Counted from the stretch's first letter, positions 25,569 to 33,962 are shown. The stretch: DNA of 64,000 nt from Bradyrhizobium diazoefficiens USDA 110 (GCF_000011365.1 NC_004463.1:5318001-5382000); one strand, 5' to 3'. The notes: generated by a model from the sequence alone, not told the origin. Translations and numbers: made by a program.

Positions 25569-26906
25569 TTAGTTCGGCACCGCAGCCTTCGGCGCGGGCT
25601 TGGCCGCGACCGCATTCGCGGTGACGCCATGCAGGAAGTCGTAGGCCGCGTGCAGGGCCTTGTCGTCCTCCTCTTTCGGCGGGACGTAGGACTGCGATCC
25701 GGTCTGCTCGGTGCCGTCGGCAGCCTGCAGGTGGCCGCGCATCTGGGACTCCGCCATGGTATCCATCCGGCCCTTCAGCTCGGGCGGCACGTCCTGGAGG
25801 ATCTCGATGTCGGGCGCAATGCCCTGGGCCTGGATCGAGCGGCCGGACGGCGTGTAGTAGCGCGCCGTGGTCAGCGCCAGCGCGCCATTGCCGGCGCCGA
25901 GCGGAATGATGGTCTGCACCGAGCCCTTGCCGAACGAGCGCGTGCCGATGATCGTGGCACGCTTGTGGTCATGCAGCGCGCCGGCGACGATCTCCGAGGC
26001 CGAAGCCGAGCCGCCATTGACCAGAACCACCAGCGGCTTGCCCTTGGTGAGGTCGCCACCATGCGCGGTGAAGCGCTGGGTTTCCTCCGGATTGCGGCCG
26101 CGGGTCGAGACCACCTCGCCGCGCTGAAGGAACGCGCTCGACACCGACACGGCCTGGTCGAGCAAGCCGCCCGGATTGTTGCGCAGGTCCATCACATAGC
26201 CCGCGAGCTTCTCCTGCGGGATCTCCCTGGAGATCGCCGCGATCGCCTTCTTCAGGCCGTCGGTGGTCTGCTCGTTGAACGATGTGACGCGGATATAGCC
26301 GATGTCGCCATTCTCGACGTGGAAGCGAACCGGCCGCACATGGATGATCTCGCGGGTGATCGCGATGTCAAGCGGGGCGTCGGCGCCCTTGCGCACGATG
26401 GTGAGCTTGGTCTTGGTGTCGACCGGGCCCTTCATCTTGTTGACGGCCTGCTCGAGCGTCATGCCCTGCACGGCATCGCCATCGATCTTGCTGATGAGAT
26501 CGCCGGACATGATGCCGGCCTTGGACGCCGGCGTGTCGTCGATCGGCGAGACGACCTTGACCAGGCCCTCCTCCATCGTGACCTCGATGCCGAGCCCGCC
26601 GAACTCGCCGGAGGTGGTCTCCTGCATCTCGGTCCAGGCCTTGTCGTTCATGTAGCGCGAATGCGGATCGAGCGAGGTCACCATGCCGGTGATCGCGCCT
26701 TCGATCAGCTTGGCGTTGTCGGGCTTCTCGACATAGCTCGCCTTCACGCGCTCGAAGACTTCGCCGAACAAGTTGAGCTGTGAATAGGCATCATCCGCGC
26801 CCGCTGCCGCCCGTGCCGCCCATACTCCGCCGTGCGGACTGGCTACCAGAAGGGTCAAACACGCTCCGGTGAGCGCGCCCAGGGGGAACAGCAGGGTTTT
26901 CCGCAT
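25569..26906 (-). CDS. S41-family C-terminal processing peptidase
   Basis: A 445-residue exported serine protease of the CtpA/Prc-like S41A family. It has a signal sequence (MRKTLLFPLGALTGACLTLL), an N-terminal helical region, a PDZ domain (about 100-185, with GLGIEVTMEEGLVKVVSP and SGDLISKIDGD), and a catalytic core with Ser in GGSASASEIVAGAL and Lys in GTRSFGKGSVQT. It would trim periplasmic or peptidoglycan-linked proteins. ATG 26906 begins the signal peptide; a frame open to 27008 adds 34 residues unlike an exported protein. In many alphaproteobacteria a ctpA gene follows a murein hydrolase gene; here it stands alone. The C-terminal tail is Ala/Pro/Lys-rich. Confidence 0.92.
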   Translation of the reverse strand: MRKTLLFPLGALTGACLTLLVASPHGGVWAARAAAGADDAYSQLNLFGEVFERVKASYVEKPDNAKLIEGAITGMVTSLDPHSRYMNDKAWTEMQETTSGEFGGLGIEVTMEEGLVKVVSPIDDTPASKAGIMSGDLISKIDGDAVQGMTLEQAVNKMKGPVDTKTKLTIVRKGADAPLDIAITREIIHVRPVRFHVENGDIGYIRVTSFNEQTTDGLKKAIAAISREIPQEKLAGYVMDLRNNPGGLLDQAVSVSSAFLQRGEVVSTRGRNPEETQRFTAHGGDLTKGKPLVVLVNGGSASASEIVAGALHDHKRATIIGTRSFGKGSVQTIIPLGAGNGALALTTARYYTPSGRSIQAQGIAPDIEILQDVPPELKGRMDTMAESQMRGHLQAADGTEQTGSQSYVPPKEEDDKALHAAYDFLHGVTANAVAAKPAPKAAVPN

Positions 26907-27211
26907 GGATAGGCTGGCCTTTTTGCTTGGCGGTTCTCTTGGGCTTGGGAGGCGCCATGCAAATGGCGATCCAGCCCGCTTCTCACAATACCATTCTGGT
27001 TTCTTCAAGGCCGGGACGCCGCGCCGGCGGGTACACCGTAAAAATCCCTTCGCCCGGACCTAAACTTTTGGCAACGTTCCGAAACCGTTTCATGCAAAGC
27101 AGGAATCGGTCGATCGACCCGCGCCTCGCAGCTATGCGATTTTAGGATGGTTTTGGAGAGCCGGACGGGTTAGGCGATGAAACAAGGCTTCAAATTCTCG
27201 GGAGGATAATA
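26907..27211. other. Divergent promoter region between protease and FMN dehydrogenase genes
   Basis: About 305 bases with no supported gene. Both flanking genes are transcribed away from it. A GGAGG ribosome site for the right-hand gene lies at 27201-27205. I saw no convincing operator. Confidence 0.5.
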
Positions 27212-28345
27212 ATGAACGAAAAACCCCGCATCCAGCCGGAAAGGAACGTCGAACTCGGCGCCAGCAGCGAGCCGTTCCAGAATCTGCACGAATTCATCCG
27301 CAAAGCACGCGCCAACCTCAACCAGAATGCCTGGGACTATATCGTCGGCGCCGCCGAGACCGAGACCACGATGCGCCGCAACCGGATGGCGCTGGACGAG
27401 ATCGCTTTTCGCCCGCGCGTGCTGCGCGACGTGCGCAAGGTCGATGGCTCCGTCGAGCAGTTCGGCCGCAGGATGCGCCTGCCGGTGGTGCTCGCCCCTG
27501 TCGGCGCGCTCGAGATCTTCGATCCGGATGGCGCCGCGAGCGTCGCGCGCGCCGCCGGCACCTTTGGGGCGGCGCACATGCTGAGCTCGGTGTCCGAGCC
27601 TGGCCTGGAGAAGACCGCCGCAGCCGCCCCCGACGCGCTGCGTCTCTACCAGCTCTACGTGCGCGGCGACGACGCCTTCGTCGCCGATGTCGTCAGCCGG
27701 GCCGAAAAGCACGCCTACGCCGCCTTCTGCCTGACCGTCGACACCGCCCATTACAGCCGTCGCGAACGTGACATCGCCAAGCGCTACGTTCGCGAGAGCC
27801 GCCTGCGCGCCACCGGCGGCGATTTCCAGAAAGGCCTGGAATGGCGGACCGTGAAGATGATCAAGGACAAGTTCAAGATTCCGCTGATCCTGAAAGGTAT
27901 CGCCACCGCCGAGGACGCCCTGATCGCGCTCGATCACGGCGTCGAATGGATCTACGTCTCCAACCATGGCGGCCGCCAGCTCGATCACGGCCGCGGCGCC
28001 ATGCATGTGCTGCCTGAGATCGTCGAGGCCGTGAAGGGCCGCGCCAAGATCATGGTCGATGGCGGCTTCGGCCGCGGCACCGACATCGTCAAGGCGATCG
28101 CGGCGGGCGCCGACCTCGTCGGCATCGGCCGGTTGCAATGCTGGGCGCTGGCGGCGGCCGGCGAAGCCGGCGTGACGCGGATGCTGGAGCTTCTGGAGGA
28201 CGAGGTGCTGCGCTGCCTCGGCCTGTTGGGCGCCACCTCGTTCGCCGAGGTCAACAAGTCCTGCCTGCATCCGGCCACCGCGACGAACACGCCGAGCGTG
28301 TTCAGCGCGTTCCCGCTGTTCGACCACGAACCTTACCGGTACTGA
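27212..28345 (+). CDS. FMN-dependent alpha-hydroxy-acid dehydrogenase/oxidase
   Basis: A 377-residue TIM-barrel flavoprotein of the lactate dehydrogenase / glycolate oxidase family. Family features are the early WDYIVGAAETETT, PVVLAPVGALE, the substrate/FMN segment LYQLYVRGD, LTVDTAHYSRRERD, the catalytic Lys in IPLILKGI and the active-site His plus Arg in VSNHGGRQLDHG. FMN phosphate is bound by DGGFGRGTDIVKAI. It oxidises a 2-hydroxy acid to a 2-oxo acid, but the substrate is not fixed by the sequence. There is no cytochrome b2 domain and no clear membrane anchor. The HAD phosphatase gene follows after 14 bases, so the two are probably co-transcribed. Confidence 0.9.
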   Translation: MNEKPRIQPERNVELGASSEPFQNLHEFIRKARANLNQNAWDYIVGAAETETTMRRNRMALDEIAFRPRVLRDVRKVDGSVEQFGRRMRLPVVLAPVGALEIFDPDGAASVARAAGTFGAAHMLSSVSEPGLEKTAAAAPDALRLYQLYVRGDDAFVADVVSRAEKHAYAAFCLTVDTAHYSRRERDIAKRYVRESRLRATGGDFQKGLEWRTVKMIKDKFKIPLILKGIATAEDALIALDHGVEWIYVSNHGGRQLDHGRGAMHVLPEIVEAVKGRAKIMVDGGFGRGTDIVKAIAAGADLVGIGRLQCWALAAAGEAGVTRMLELLEDEVLRCLGLLGATSFAEVNKSCLHPATATNTPSVFSAFPLFDHEPYRY

Positions 28346-28359
28346 TCCGAAAGGACGCA

Positions 28360-28986
28360 ATGACCTCGCTCTCTCCCGGCAGCGCGGATGCGCTTCTGTT
28401 CGACCTCGGGCGCGTCGTGCTCGACATCGATTTCTCCAAGGCGATCGCCTGCTGGGCGGGACACGCCGGCTGCAAGCCGGAGGCGATCATTGCCCGCTAT
28501 GTGCGCGACAGCGAGGCGTATCGGCTGCACGAGGTCGGCAAGATCAGCGACGAGGAGTATTTCGCCTCGCTACGCGCCTCGCTCGGGATCGGCATCTCGG
28601 ATGCGCAATTCCTCGAGGGCTGGAACGCGATCTTCGCGGGTGAGATGCCCGATGTCGCGGAGCTGTTGCCGCGTGCGGCGAAGCAGATGCCGCTCTACGC
28701 CTTCTCCAACACCAACCGGCCGCATGTCGACCATTTCTCGAAGGAATACGCCGACCTGCTCGGCCATTTCCGCGAGCTGTACCTGTCGTCCAGCATCGGC
28801 CTGCGCAAGCCGGACGCGGCGGCGTTCGACCATGTCGTGGCGGCCATCGGTGTGCCCGCCAGGCGCATCGTGTTCTTCGACGACCTCGCCGAAAACGTCG
28901 AGGGAGCGCGGGCGCGCGGATTGACCGCGGTGCATGTGACCTCGCCCCGCGATGTCGGCGACGCGCTCGAGGCGCTGGGAATCTGA
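28360..28986 (+). CDS. HAD-superfamily hydrolase (subfamily IA)
   Basis: A 208-residue cytoplasmic phosphatase-like enzyme. Motif I is LLFDLGRVVLDID (nucleophile Asp in FDLG), motif II is the Ser in YAFSNTNRPH, motif III is the Lys in LRKPDAAAF, and motif IV is the acidic pair in IVFFDDLAENVEGA. The second Asp of motif I (normally D-x-D) is replaced by Gly, as in several epoxide-hydrolase-like and YihX-like members, so the activity may differ from simple phosphatases. AAAGGA precedes ATG 28360. It lies directly after the FMN dehydrogenase gene; removal of a 2-phospho-acid such as phosphoglycolate would fit that partner, but this is speculation. Confidence 0.85.
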   Translation: MTSLSPGSADALLFDLGRVVLDIDFSKAIACWAGHAGCKPEAIIARYVRDSEAYRLHEVGKISDEEYFASLRASLGIGISDAQFLEGWNAIFAGEMPDVAELLPRAAKQMPLYAFSNTNRPHVDHFSKEYADLLGHFRELYLSSSIGLRKPDAAAFDHVVAAIGVPARRIVFFDDLAENVEGARARGLTAVHVTSPRDVGDALEALGI

Positions 28987-29151
28987 TCGAGACGCATCGG
29001 CCGGCGGGTGAAACCGGGGAGCTCCCGGAACCGATCTGGCCGAGATGAGGAACCAAATCGCTTTGTACATTTTTATACAGAGTTCCGGGAACGGAATGCC
29101 CGCTTCCGGACTCTTGAGTCCGTTGGGACTTCTACAGACGGACGTATCATC

Positions 29152-29370
29152 GTGTTGGGCAAGACCTACCTCACCAAACAAGCCTCTCTTCTGCTCGAAT
29201 TCGCCAGAACGACTTCGGATTCTGACCTCTCCGCCAAGCTGATCAGCAAGGCCGCCGACCTGAAATCCCAGGCCGATCCGCTGCCCGACAAGGATCAAGG
29301 CCCCAAGCCCCCTGACGTGGCTCCCGACGTGGCGCCGGACCTCCGTCCGGACCGCCAGACCGGTCGTTGA
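29152..29370 (+). CDS. Small conserved-looking protein of unknown function
   Basis: About 72 residues, beginning (M)LGKTYLTKQASLLLEFARTT and continuing SDLSAKLISKAADLKSQAD, a soluble helical domain, then a Pro/Asp-rich tail with the duplication PDVAPDVAPDLRPD. Short proteins of this shape are frequent in Bradyrhizobium and have no assigned role. The start is uncertain: GTG 29152 or TTG 29155 begins the helical part, while the frame is open back to 29008. The region 28987-29151 before it holds no other gene. Confidence 0.55.
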   Translation: MLGKTYLTKQASLLLEFARTTSDSDLSAKLISKAADLKSQADPLPDKDQGPKPPDVAPDVAPDLRPDRQTGR

Positions 29371-29373
29371 CCG

Positions 29374-29466
29374 ATGCTGGCCGTGGCTCCCGTCATTGTC
29401 GTCCTTGCCATGGCCACGCTCGTTCCCGTCTTTCTCGTCCGTCAGATCATGCCGCGGCAGAGCTGA
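29374..29466 (+). CDS. Possible 30-residue membrane peptide
   Basis: ATG 29374 opens a 30-codon frame: MLAVAPVIVVLAMATLVPV, then FLVRQIMPRQS. It is one hydrophobic helix with a short basic tail, the normal look of a bacterial single-span small protein. It starts three bases after the stop of the preceding small gene, so it could be translated by coupling. No Shine-Dalgarno site is obvious and nothing further supports it. Confidence 0.35.
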   Translation: MLAVAPVIVVLAMATLVPVFLVRQIMPRQS

Positions 29467-29593
29467 CGGTCCCTCATGACTGGACGGATCAAGCAGGATA
29501 AATCCTGATCCGGTCCCATTTTGCTTCATCGCCCGCGCTCGGCTAGAACTCTTGCCGCCCATTCGTCCAGACTTTCCGAGCAGGAGTTTCGCC

Positions 29594-30805
29594 GTGGCCT
29601 TGATGCCGGTTTCTGACGCGCTCGCCGCGGTGCTGGCCGGCGCGGAGCCGCTGCCTGAAGAGATGATTCCCCTCGACGAGGCCTACCACCGCGTGCTCGC
29701 GCGCGACGTCGCGGCGCGGCGTACCCAGCCGCCCGAGGCGATGTCGGCCATGGACGGCTACGCCGTGCGCGCAGCCGATGCGGCCAGGGTCGACGCGCAG
29801 CTCACCATGATCGGCGAGGTCGCGGCGGGCCGGCCGTTCGCGGGAGCGGTCAGCGCCGGCGAAGCGGTGCGAATCTTCACCGGCGGCGTCGTTCCCGCCG
29901 GAGCGGACGCGGTCGTGATCCAGGAGGATACGGTCGCCGAGGGCAAGCGCATCACAATCAAGGAAGCCGCTATCGCCGGTCGGCACATCCGGCCCGCCGG
30001 CGTCGACTTCCGCGAGGGCGACGTGCTCCTGCGCAAGGGAACCCGGCTCACCGAGCGCGACCTCGCGCTCGCCGCCGGGATGAACCATCCAGACCTGCCC
30101 ATCCGCCGCCGTCCGAAGGTCGCGATCCTCGCCACCGGCGACGAGCTGGTGATGCCGGGCACCACGCCGGGCCCCGGCCAGATCGTCTATTCCAACGGCT
30201 ATGCCCTGCACGCCCTCGCCCGCCAGGAGGGCGCAGATACCATCGACCTCGGCGTTGCCGCCGATACGCTGGAGGCCACCACAGCCGGCATCCGCCGTGC
30301 CCGAGAGAGCGGCGCCGACATCCTGATCACGATCGGCGGCGCCTCGGTCGGCGACCACGATCTGGTCCAGCAGGCGCTGAAGGCCGAAGGCATTGCGATG
30401 GCGTTCTGGAAGATCGCGATGCGGCCGGGCAAGCCGATGATGCACGGCCGGCTAGGGGCGATGGGGGTGATCGGCCTGCCCGGCAATCCCGTGTCGTCCT
30501 ATGTGTGCGGCTTCCTGTTCATGGTGCCGTTGATTCGCGCCCTGTCGGGCCGCGCCGTGATTCACCATCGTCGCGAGCGCGCCGTGCTCGGCCGCGATGT
30601 TGGCGCCAATGACCAGCGCGAGGACTATCTTCGTGCGCGCCTGGAGCGGCGCGACGACGGCATGCTTGTCGCCCTTCCCGTCAATCATCAGGATTCCTCG
30701 CTGCTTGCGAATCTCGCTGCGGCGCAGGCACTTCTCGTGCGCGCGCCGTTCGCGCCGAAGGCCGAGGCAGGCGCGCCTTGCGAGGTGCTGCGACTGCCCG
30801 CCTGA
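29594..30805 (+). CDS. moeA: Molybdopterin molybdenumtransferase
   Basis: Inserts molybdate into adenylylated molybdopterin to finish the molybdenum cofactor. The 403 residues contain MSAMDGYAVR, FTGGVVPAGADAVVIQED, VAILATGDELV, SNGYALHALARQEG, GGASVGDHDLV and MRPGKPMMHG, covering all MoeA domains including the MogA-like one. GTG 29594 is chosen because AGGAG lies seven bases upstream; ATG 29603 is three codons later. In many Rhizobiales moeA directly follows moaC and precedes lexA. Here lexA follows as expected, but moaC is 16 kb away. Confidence 0.96.
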   Translation: MALMPVSDALAAVLAGAEPLPEEMIPLDEAYHRVLARDVAARRTQPPEAMSAMDGYAVRAADAARVDAQLTMIGEVAAGRPFAGAVSAGEAVRIFTGGVVPAGADAVVIQEDTVAEGKRITIKEAAIAGRHIRPAGVDFREGDVLLRKGTRLTERDLALAAGMNHPDLPIRRRPKVAILATGDELVMPGTTPGPGQIVYSNGYALHALARQEGADTIDLGVAADTLEATTAGIRRARESGADILITIGGASVGDHDLVQQALKAEGIAMAFWKIAMRPGKPMMHGRLGAMGVIGLPGNPVSSYVCGFLFMVPLIRALSGRAVIHHRRERAVLGRDVGANDQREDYLRARLERRDDGMLVALPVNHQDSSLLANLAAAQALLVRAPFAPKAEAGAPCEVLRLPA

Positions 30806-30866
30806 ACGCACTGGTCCTGCGCGTTCCGCGAACTTTGTCGCGTTCACGGTAAATTAAGCAGTTGCG

Positions 30867-30881
30867 GAACACATATCGAAC
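30867..30881 (+). promoter_or_regulatory. LexA (SOS) box upstream of lexA
   Basis: GAACACATATCGAAC is an exact GAAC-N7-GAAC direct repeat, the LexA operator form known from alphaproteobacteria. It lies between a possible -35 (TTGCGG, 30862-30867) and -10 (TATAGT, 30883-30888), so bound LexA would block its own promoter. A weaker copy on the other strand (GTTC-N7-GTTT, 30893-30907) follows and could be a second, low-affinity site. Confidence 0.88.
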
Positions 30882-30980
30882 ATATAGTGTCCGTTCATGA
30901 TTTGTTTCGAGCATCTGGCGGCTCGCCGCTGAATTCACCGTCTCGGAATCGAACGACATCAACCGGGGGATTTGGTCGAG

Positions 30981-31676
30981 ATGTTAACGCGCAAACAATA
31001 CGAGCTTCTGCGATTCATCAGCGAGCGTTTGAAGGAAAGCGGTGTGCCGCCCTCCTTCGACGAGATGAAGGACGCGCTCGACCTGCGCTCGAAGTCGGGC
31101 ATCCATCGCCTGATCACCGCACTGGAGGAGCGCGGCTTCATCCGGCGCCTGCCCAACCGGGCCCGCGCGATCGAGGTGATCAAGCTGCCCGAGCTGCAGG
31201 CCGCCGCTGGCAACCGCCGTGGCTTCACGCCGAGCGTCATCGAGGGCAATCTCGGCAAGGTGCGAGCGAGCTCCAGCGCGGACGAGGGCGAACGCCCCGT
31301 TGCGGTGCCGGTGATGGGCCGCATCGCGGCCGGCACGCCGATCGAAGCGTTGCAGACCCGCAGCCACACCATCAGCGTACCGCCCGACATGCTCGGCTCG
31401 GGCGAGCACTACGCGCTCGAAGTGCGCGGCGACTCGATGGTCGAAGCCGGCATCCTCGACGGCGACATGGCGCTGATCCAGCGCAATGAGAGCGCCGACA
31501 CCGGCGACATCGTGGTGGCGCTGATCGACGACGAGGAAGCGACGCTGAAGCGCTTCCGCCGCCGCGGCGCCTCGATCGCGCTCGAGCCCGCCAATGCGGC
31601 CTATGAGGTCCGCATCCTGCCGCCCAACCGGGTGAAGATTCAGGGCAAGCTGATCGGCCTGTACCGGAAGTACTGA
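30981..31676 (+). CDS. lexA: LexA repressor
   Basis: Master repressor of the SOS DNA-damage response and a self-cleaving protease. The 231 residues start [17 protein letters not shown], with a winged helix-turn-helix ([21 protein letters not shown]). The cleavage bond is A117-G118 (GRIAAGTP). The catalytic dyad is S152 (RGDSMVEAG) and K190 (EATLKRF). A TTG nine bases upstream is in frame but adds non-conserved residues. The promoter carries a perfect LexA box, so the gene is autoregulated. moeA ends 175 bases before. Confidence 0.97.
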   Translation: MLTRKQYELLRFISERLKESGVPPSFDEMKDALDLRSKSGIHRLITALEERGFIRRLPNRARAIEVIKLPELQAAAGNRRGFTPSVIEGNLGKVRASSSADEGERPVAVPVMGRIAAGTPIEALQTRSHTISVPPDMLGSGEHYALEVRGDSMVEAGILDGDMALIQRNESADTGDIVVALIDDEEATLKRFRRRGASIALEPANAAYEVRILPPNRVKIQGKLIGLYRKY

Positions 31677-31710
31677 GTGTGATCCGGACTGGAGGGCCGC
31701 GTTAGCGCAA

Positions 31711-31780
31711 AGTGCGCAGCGGTTTTCCCTCGCGACAAGCGCAGGACGCGCTTGCGCGGAGATCATGCTCAAGCAATCAC
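31711..31780. repeat. REP-like intergenic repeat
   Basis: The stretch from AGTGCGCAGCGGTTTTCCC through CGCGACAAGCGC, GCGCTTGCGCGG and GATCATGCTCAAGCAA is a sequence type I recognise as recurrent in Bradyrhizobium intergenic regions. Its core is an imperfect palindrome (CAAGCGC / GCGCTTG). It follows lexA. That it is multicopy is from memory; no second full copy is in this window. Confidence 0.55.
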
Positions 31781-31823
31781 CTAAAGCGCGCCCCGCCGGT
31801 TGGCGACCCGCGCGTTGACGATT

Positions 31824-31845
31824 GGAGCGGACGATTGTCCGCTCC
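31824..31845. terminator. Perfect 9-bp hairpin downstream of lexA
   Basis: GGAGCGGAC, loop GATT, GTCCGCTCC. There is no T-run directly after it, so it may be a terminator for lexA read-through or simply a structured element ahead of the next small gene. Confidence 0.45.
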
Positions 31846-31963
31846 GGCTGGATAGTCTTTCTGGTTTTGCTCAGATTATCCGGCCCCCCGCTAGCGCTAC
31901 ATCCTCGCCACGCCGCACGAAGCCCTCATCGCTTCGTGGCCCTGGAGAGCGAGGAGACAATCA

Positions 31964-32164
31964 ATGCGCAAGATCGTTTTGAGCACCGTCACGGTGGCGC
32001 TGTTCGTAGCATCCGCGTCGCAAGCCTTCGCCGCACAGTCGCACCATGTCCGCAAGGCAACGCAGACGACGAGCGAGCAATTGCGCAATGCCCGCAACGC
32101 CGTCGCGCAGCCGTCGCAACCCGCCTGGCAATATTCGGGCTGGTCGGCACCTGCTGGTCGCTGA
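31964..32164 (+). CDS. Small secreted protein of unknown function
   Basis: 66 residues with a strong signal peptide (MRKIVLSTVTVALFVASAS, cleavage after AFA at about 23). The mature part, of about 43 residues, is rich in Gln, Ser and Ala and ends QYSGWSAPAGR. GAGGAG precedes ATG 31964. The Trp/Pro-containing C-terminus resembles short exported Bradyrhizobium proteins, but no function is known. The 190 bases after it contain no supported gene, only a short hairpin (GCCTCC-GAA-GGAGGC at 32311-32325) ahead of the next gene. Confidence 0.7.
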   Translation: MRKIVLSTVTVALFVASASQAFAAQSHHVRKATQTTSEQLRNARNAVAQPSQPAWQYSGWSAPAGR

Positions 32165-32357
32165 CGGAGACGCACGCCAAATGCACGGAAGCGGTTTTTG
32201 TTCCTGAGGCATTTGAAAAAGATATTGTGATGGCAGCCTGCGGACCCAAGCCGCAGATTTGCCTACAACCAAGAAGACGCTAACATGCTTCCACTCTGAT
32301 AGAGGCCAGTGCCTCCGAAGGAGGCGCGGGTCGCTATCCCTGAATGAGGAGCACCCG

Positions 32358-32789
32358 ATGTGTGACTACAGCCTGCATGCCGTCGCGACGCGTCCCGCAC
32401 AAGTCGGCGAGACGATCGTCACGACCACCTTCCGCGGCACCTCGACGCGCGGCTTCGCCTCCGAGGCCGACATGTCCGTCGCGGTCTGCCTGCTGCCGGG
32501 AACGGAGCTCGCCTTCGCCGACAACGTCCGCTACGACAATCGCTGGATCTGGACGCGCACCATCAACTCCCGCGTCGGCAAGTTCGGCAAGATCGATCCG
32601 CACATTCCCGATCGCCATCATGACGCGATCGAATTCCCCGACGGCAAATACGTACTCGTGACGCAACTCGTCGAAGGCCAGCGCGCGACCGTGCTGCAAT
32701 TGCCGGTGACCCAGCCGGCCGGCGAGCGTGAACACAAGCCGGAGATCATCGCTGACAGGCCGACGATCACACGCCTGCCGATCGGCTGA
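32358..32789 (+). CDS. Hypothetical protein
   Basis: 143 residues beginning MCDYSLHAVATRPAQVGE, without signal peptide or membrane segment. It has a compact, beta-rich look, with AVCLLPGTELAFADNVRY in the middle, the conserved-looking HIPDRHHDAIEFPDGKYV and a disordered C-terminus. GAGGAG precedes the ATG. I recognise the type as common in Bradyrhizobium but cannot name a family or activity. Confidence 0.65.
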   Translation: MCDYSLHAVATRPAQVGETIVTTTFRGTSTRGFASEADMSVAVCLLPGTELAFADNVRYDNRWIWTRTINSRVGKFGKIDPHIPDRHHDAIEFPDGKYVLVTQLVEGQRATVLQLPVTQPAGEREHKPEIIADRPTITRLPIG

Positions 32790-33011
32790 TGTACCTCCCC
32801 CCGGCGCAGAGGTCGGGGCCGGGATTGAAATTGCCATCGCCGGCCGTGGCCGGCGAGATGGTATGATTTGCGTCTTCCGGAATCTTCCGCCGAGATCAGG
32901 CTCGCACCTGCCCATCGCACGAAGTTTGCGCGGCCCTGCCTGAATTTTGAACGTCCGTTCCGCGGCCAGATCGCCGATGCTGTCAAAGGCTTGAGGCGGC
33001 GGACACGTTCG

Positions 33012-33953
33012 ATGAAAACCTTCATTCGCGTCGTTGAACTCTGGGTGCCGGACCGGACGCGTATGCGGCTGGAATTCGGCGGCGGCCTCTACGGCGAAGG
33101 GCTGTCTGCGTTCAAGGCCGTGAGCGAGGACTTGCGCTTCGGATACGACGAGGGCCTTCCCGGCAAGGCCTGGGCCAGCGGCCATCCCGTGATCCTCACT
33201 AAATTCGCCAACTCCTATTTCAAGCGGACCGACCAGGCGCTCGCGGCCGGCCTCACCTGCGGCGTGGCGGTCCCGGTGTTTTCAGGCGAGTTTTTGCAGG
33301 CCGTCATGGTGCTGTTCTGCGGCGACGACGAGGCGCATGTCGGCGCGATCGAGCTCTGGCACAATGATCCCGATAGCTCCCACGAGATGGGGCTCGTCGA
33401 CGGCTACTATGGCACCGCCGACATGTTCGAATTCAACTCCCGCCACACCAGGTTTCCCCGCGGCTTCGGTCTGCCCGGACGCACCTGGAAAGCGGGCCTG
33501 CCGCTGATCATCAAGGACCTGCACAACGCCAGGAGTTTTCTGCGCTGGGAAGACGCCGCCGAGGTCGGGATCAATCTCGGCGTCGGCGTGCCCTATCGGA
33601 CCGGCACCGACCAGACCTGGGTGCTGACTTTCCTGTCCGCACAGGCGACGCCGATTGCGCGACGCTTCGAGATCTGGGTGCCGAACGAGGCCCGTTCGGC
33701 ACTGGTCTTTCGCGCCGGCGATTGCAGCGCGCAGACAGACCTTGCCGCGCTCTATGCGGACAAATCCATCGCCAGGGGCGACGGCAGCATCGGCGGAGCC
33801 TGGGCCACCGGAATGCCCGCGCTCAACGACGATCTCGGGCACGACGGCTCGGCCGCAGCCGCGGAGGCCCGCGCAATCGGACTGAGCCAGATGGTGGCCC
33901 TGCCGGTAATCGGGAGTGCCGGGCTCGAAGCCGTGCTGGCCTGGTACCTATAG
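33012..33953 (+). CDS. Protein of three tandem GAF-like repeats
   Basis: 313 soluble residues built from three related units of about 104 residues (about 6-105, 112-215, 217-313). Each begins with a strand containing ELW or EIW (ELWVPD 9, ELWHND 114, EIWVPN 220), then a loop with GLPGKAW, GLPGRTW or SIGGAW, a PVI/PLI strand, and ends AGLTCGVAVPVF, VGINLGVGVPY or IGLSQMVALPVI followed by a final hydrophobic strand. The sequence fits GAF small-molecule-binding folds without any output domain. ATG 33012 follows GGACACG and has no strong ribosome site; the frame is open upstream to 32868. Confidence 0.7.
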   Translation: MKTFIRVVELWVPDRTRMRLEFGGGLYGEGLSAFKAVSEDLRFGYDEGLPGKAWASGHPVILTKFANSYFKRTDQALAAGLTCGVAVPVFSGEFLQAVMVLFCGDDEAHVGAIELWHNDPDSSHEMGLVDGYYGTADMFEFNSRHTRFPRGFGLPGRTWKAGLPLIIKDLHNARSFLRWEDAAEVGINLGVGVPYRTGTDQTWVLTFLSAQATPIARRFEIWVPNEARSALVFRAGDCSAQTDLAALYADKSIARGDGSIGGAWATGMPALNDDLGHDGSAAAAEARAIGLSQMVALPVIGSAGLEAVLAWYL

Positions 33954-33962
33954 CCCGTCCGC

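Noticed and set aside
28570..29562. A 330-codon minus-strand frame over the HAD gene and the small genes before moeA
   Set aside because: Antisense to a good HAD hydrolase; composition and lack of motifs suggest a shadow.
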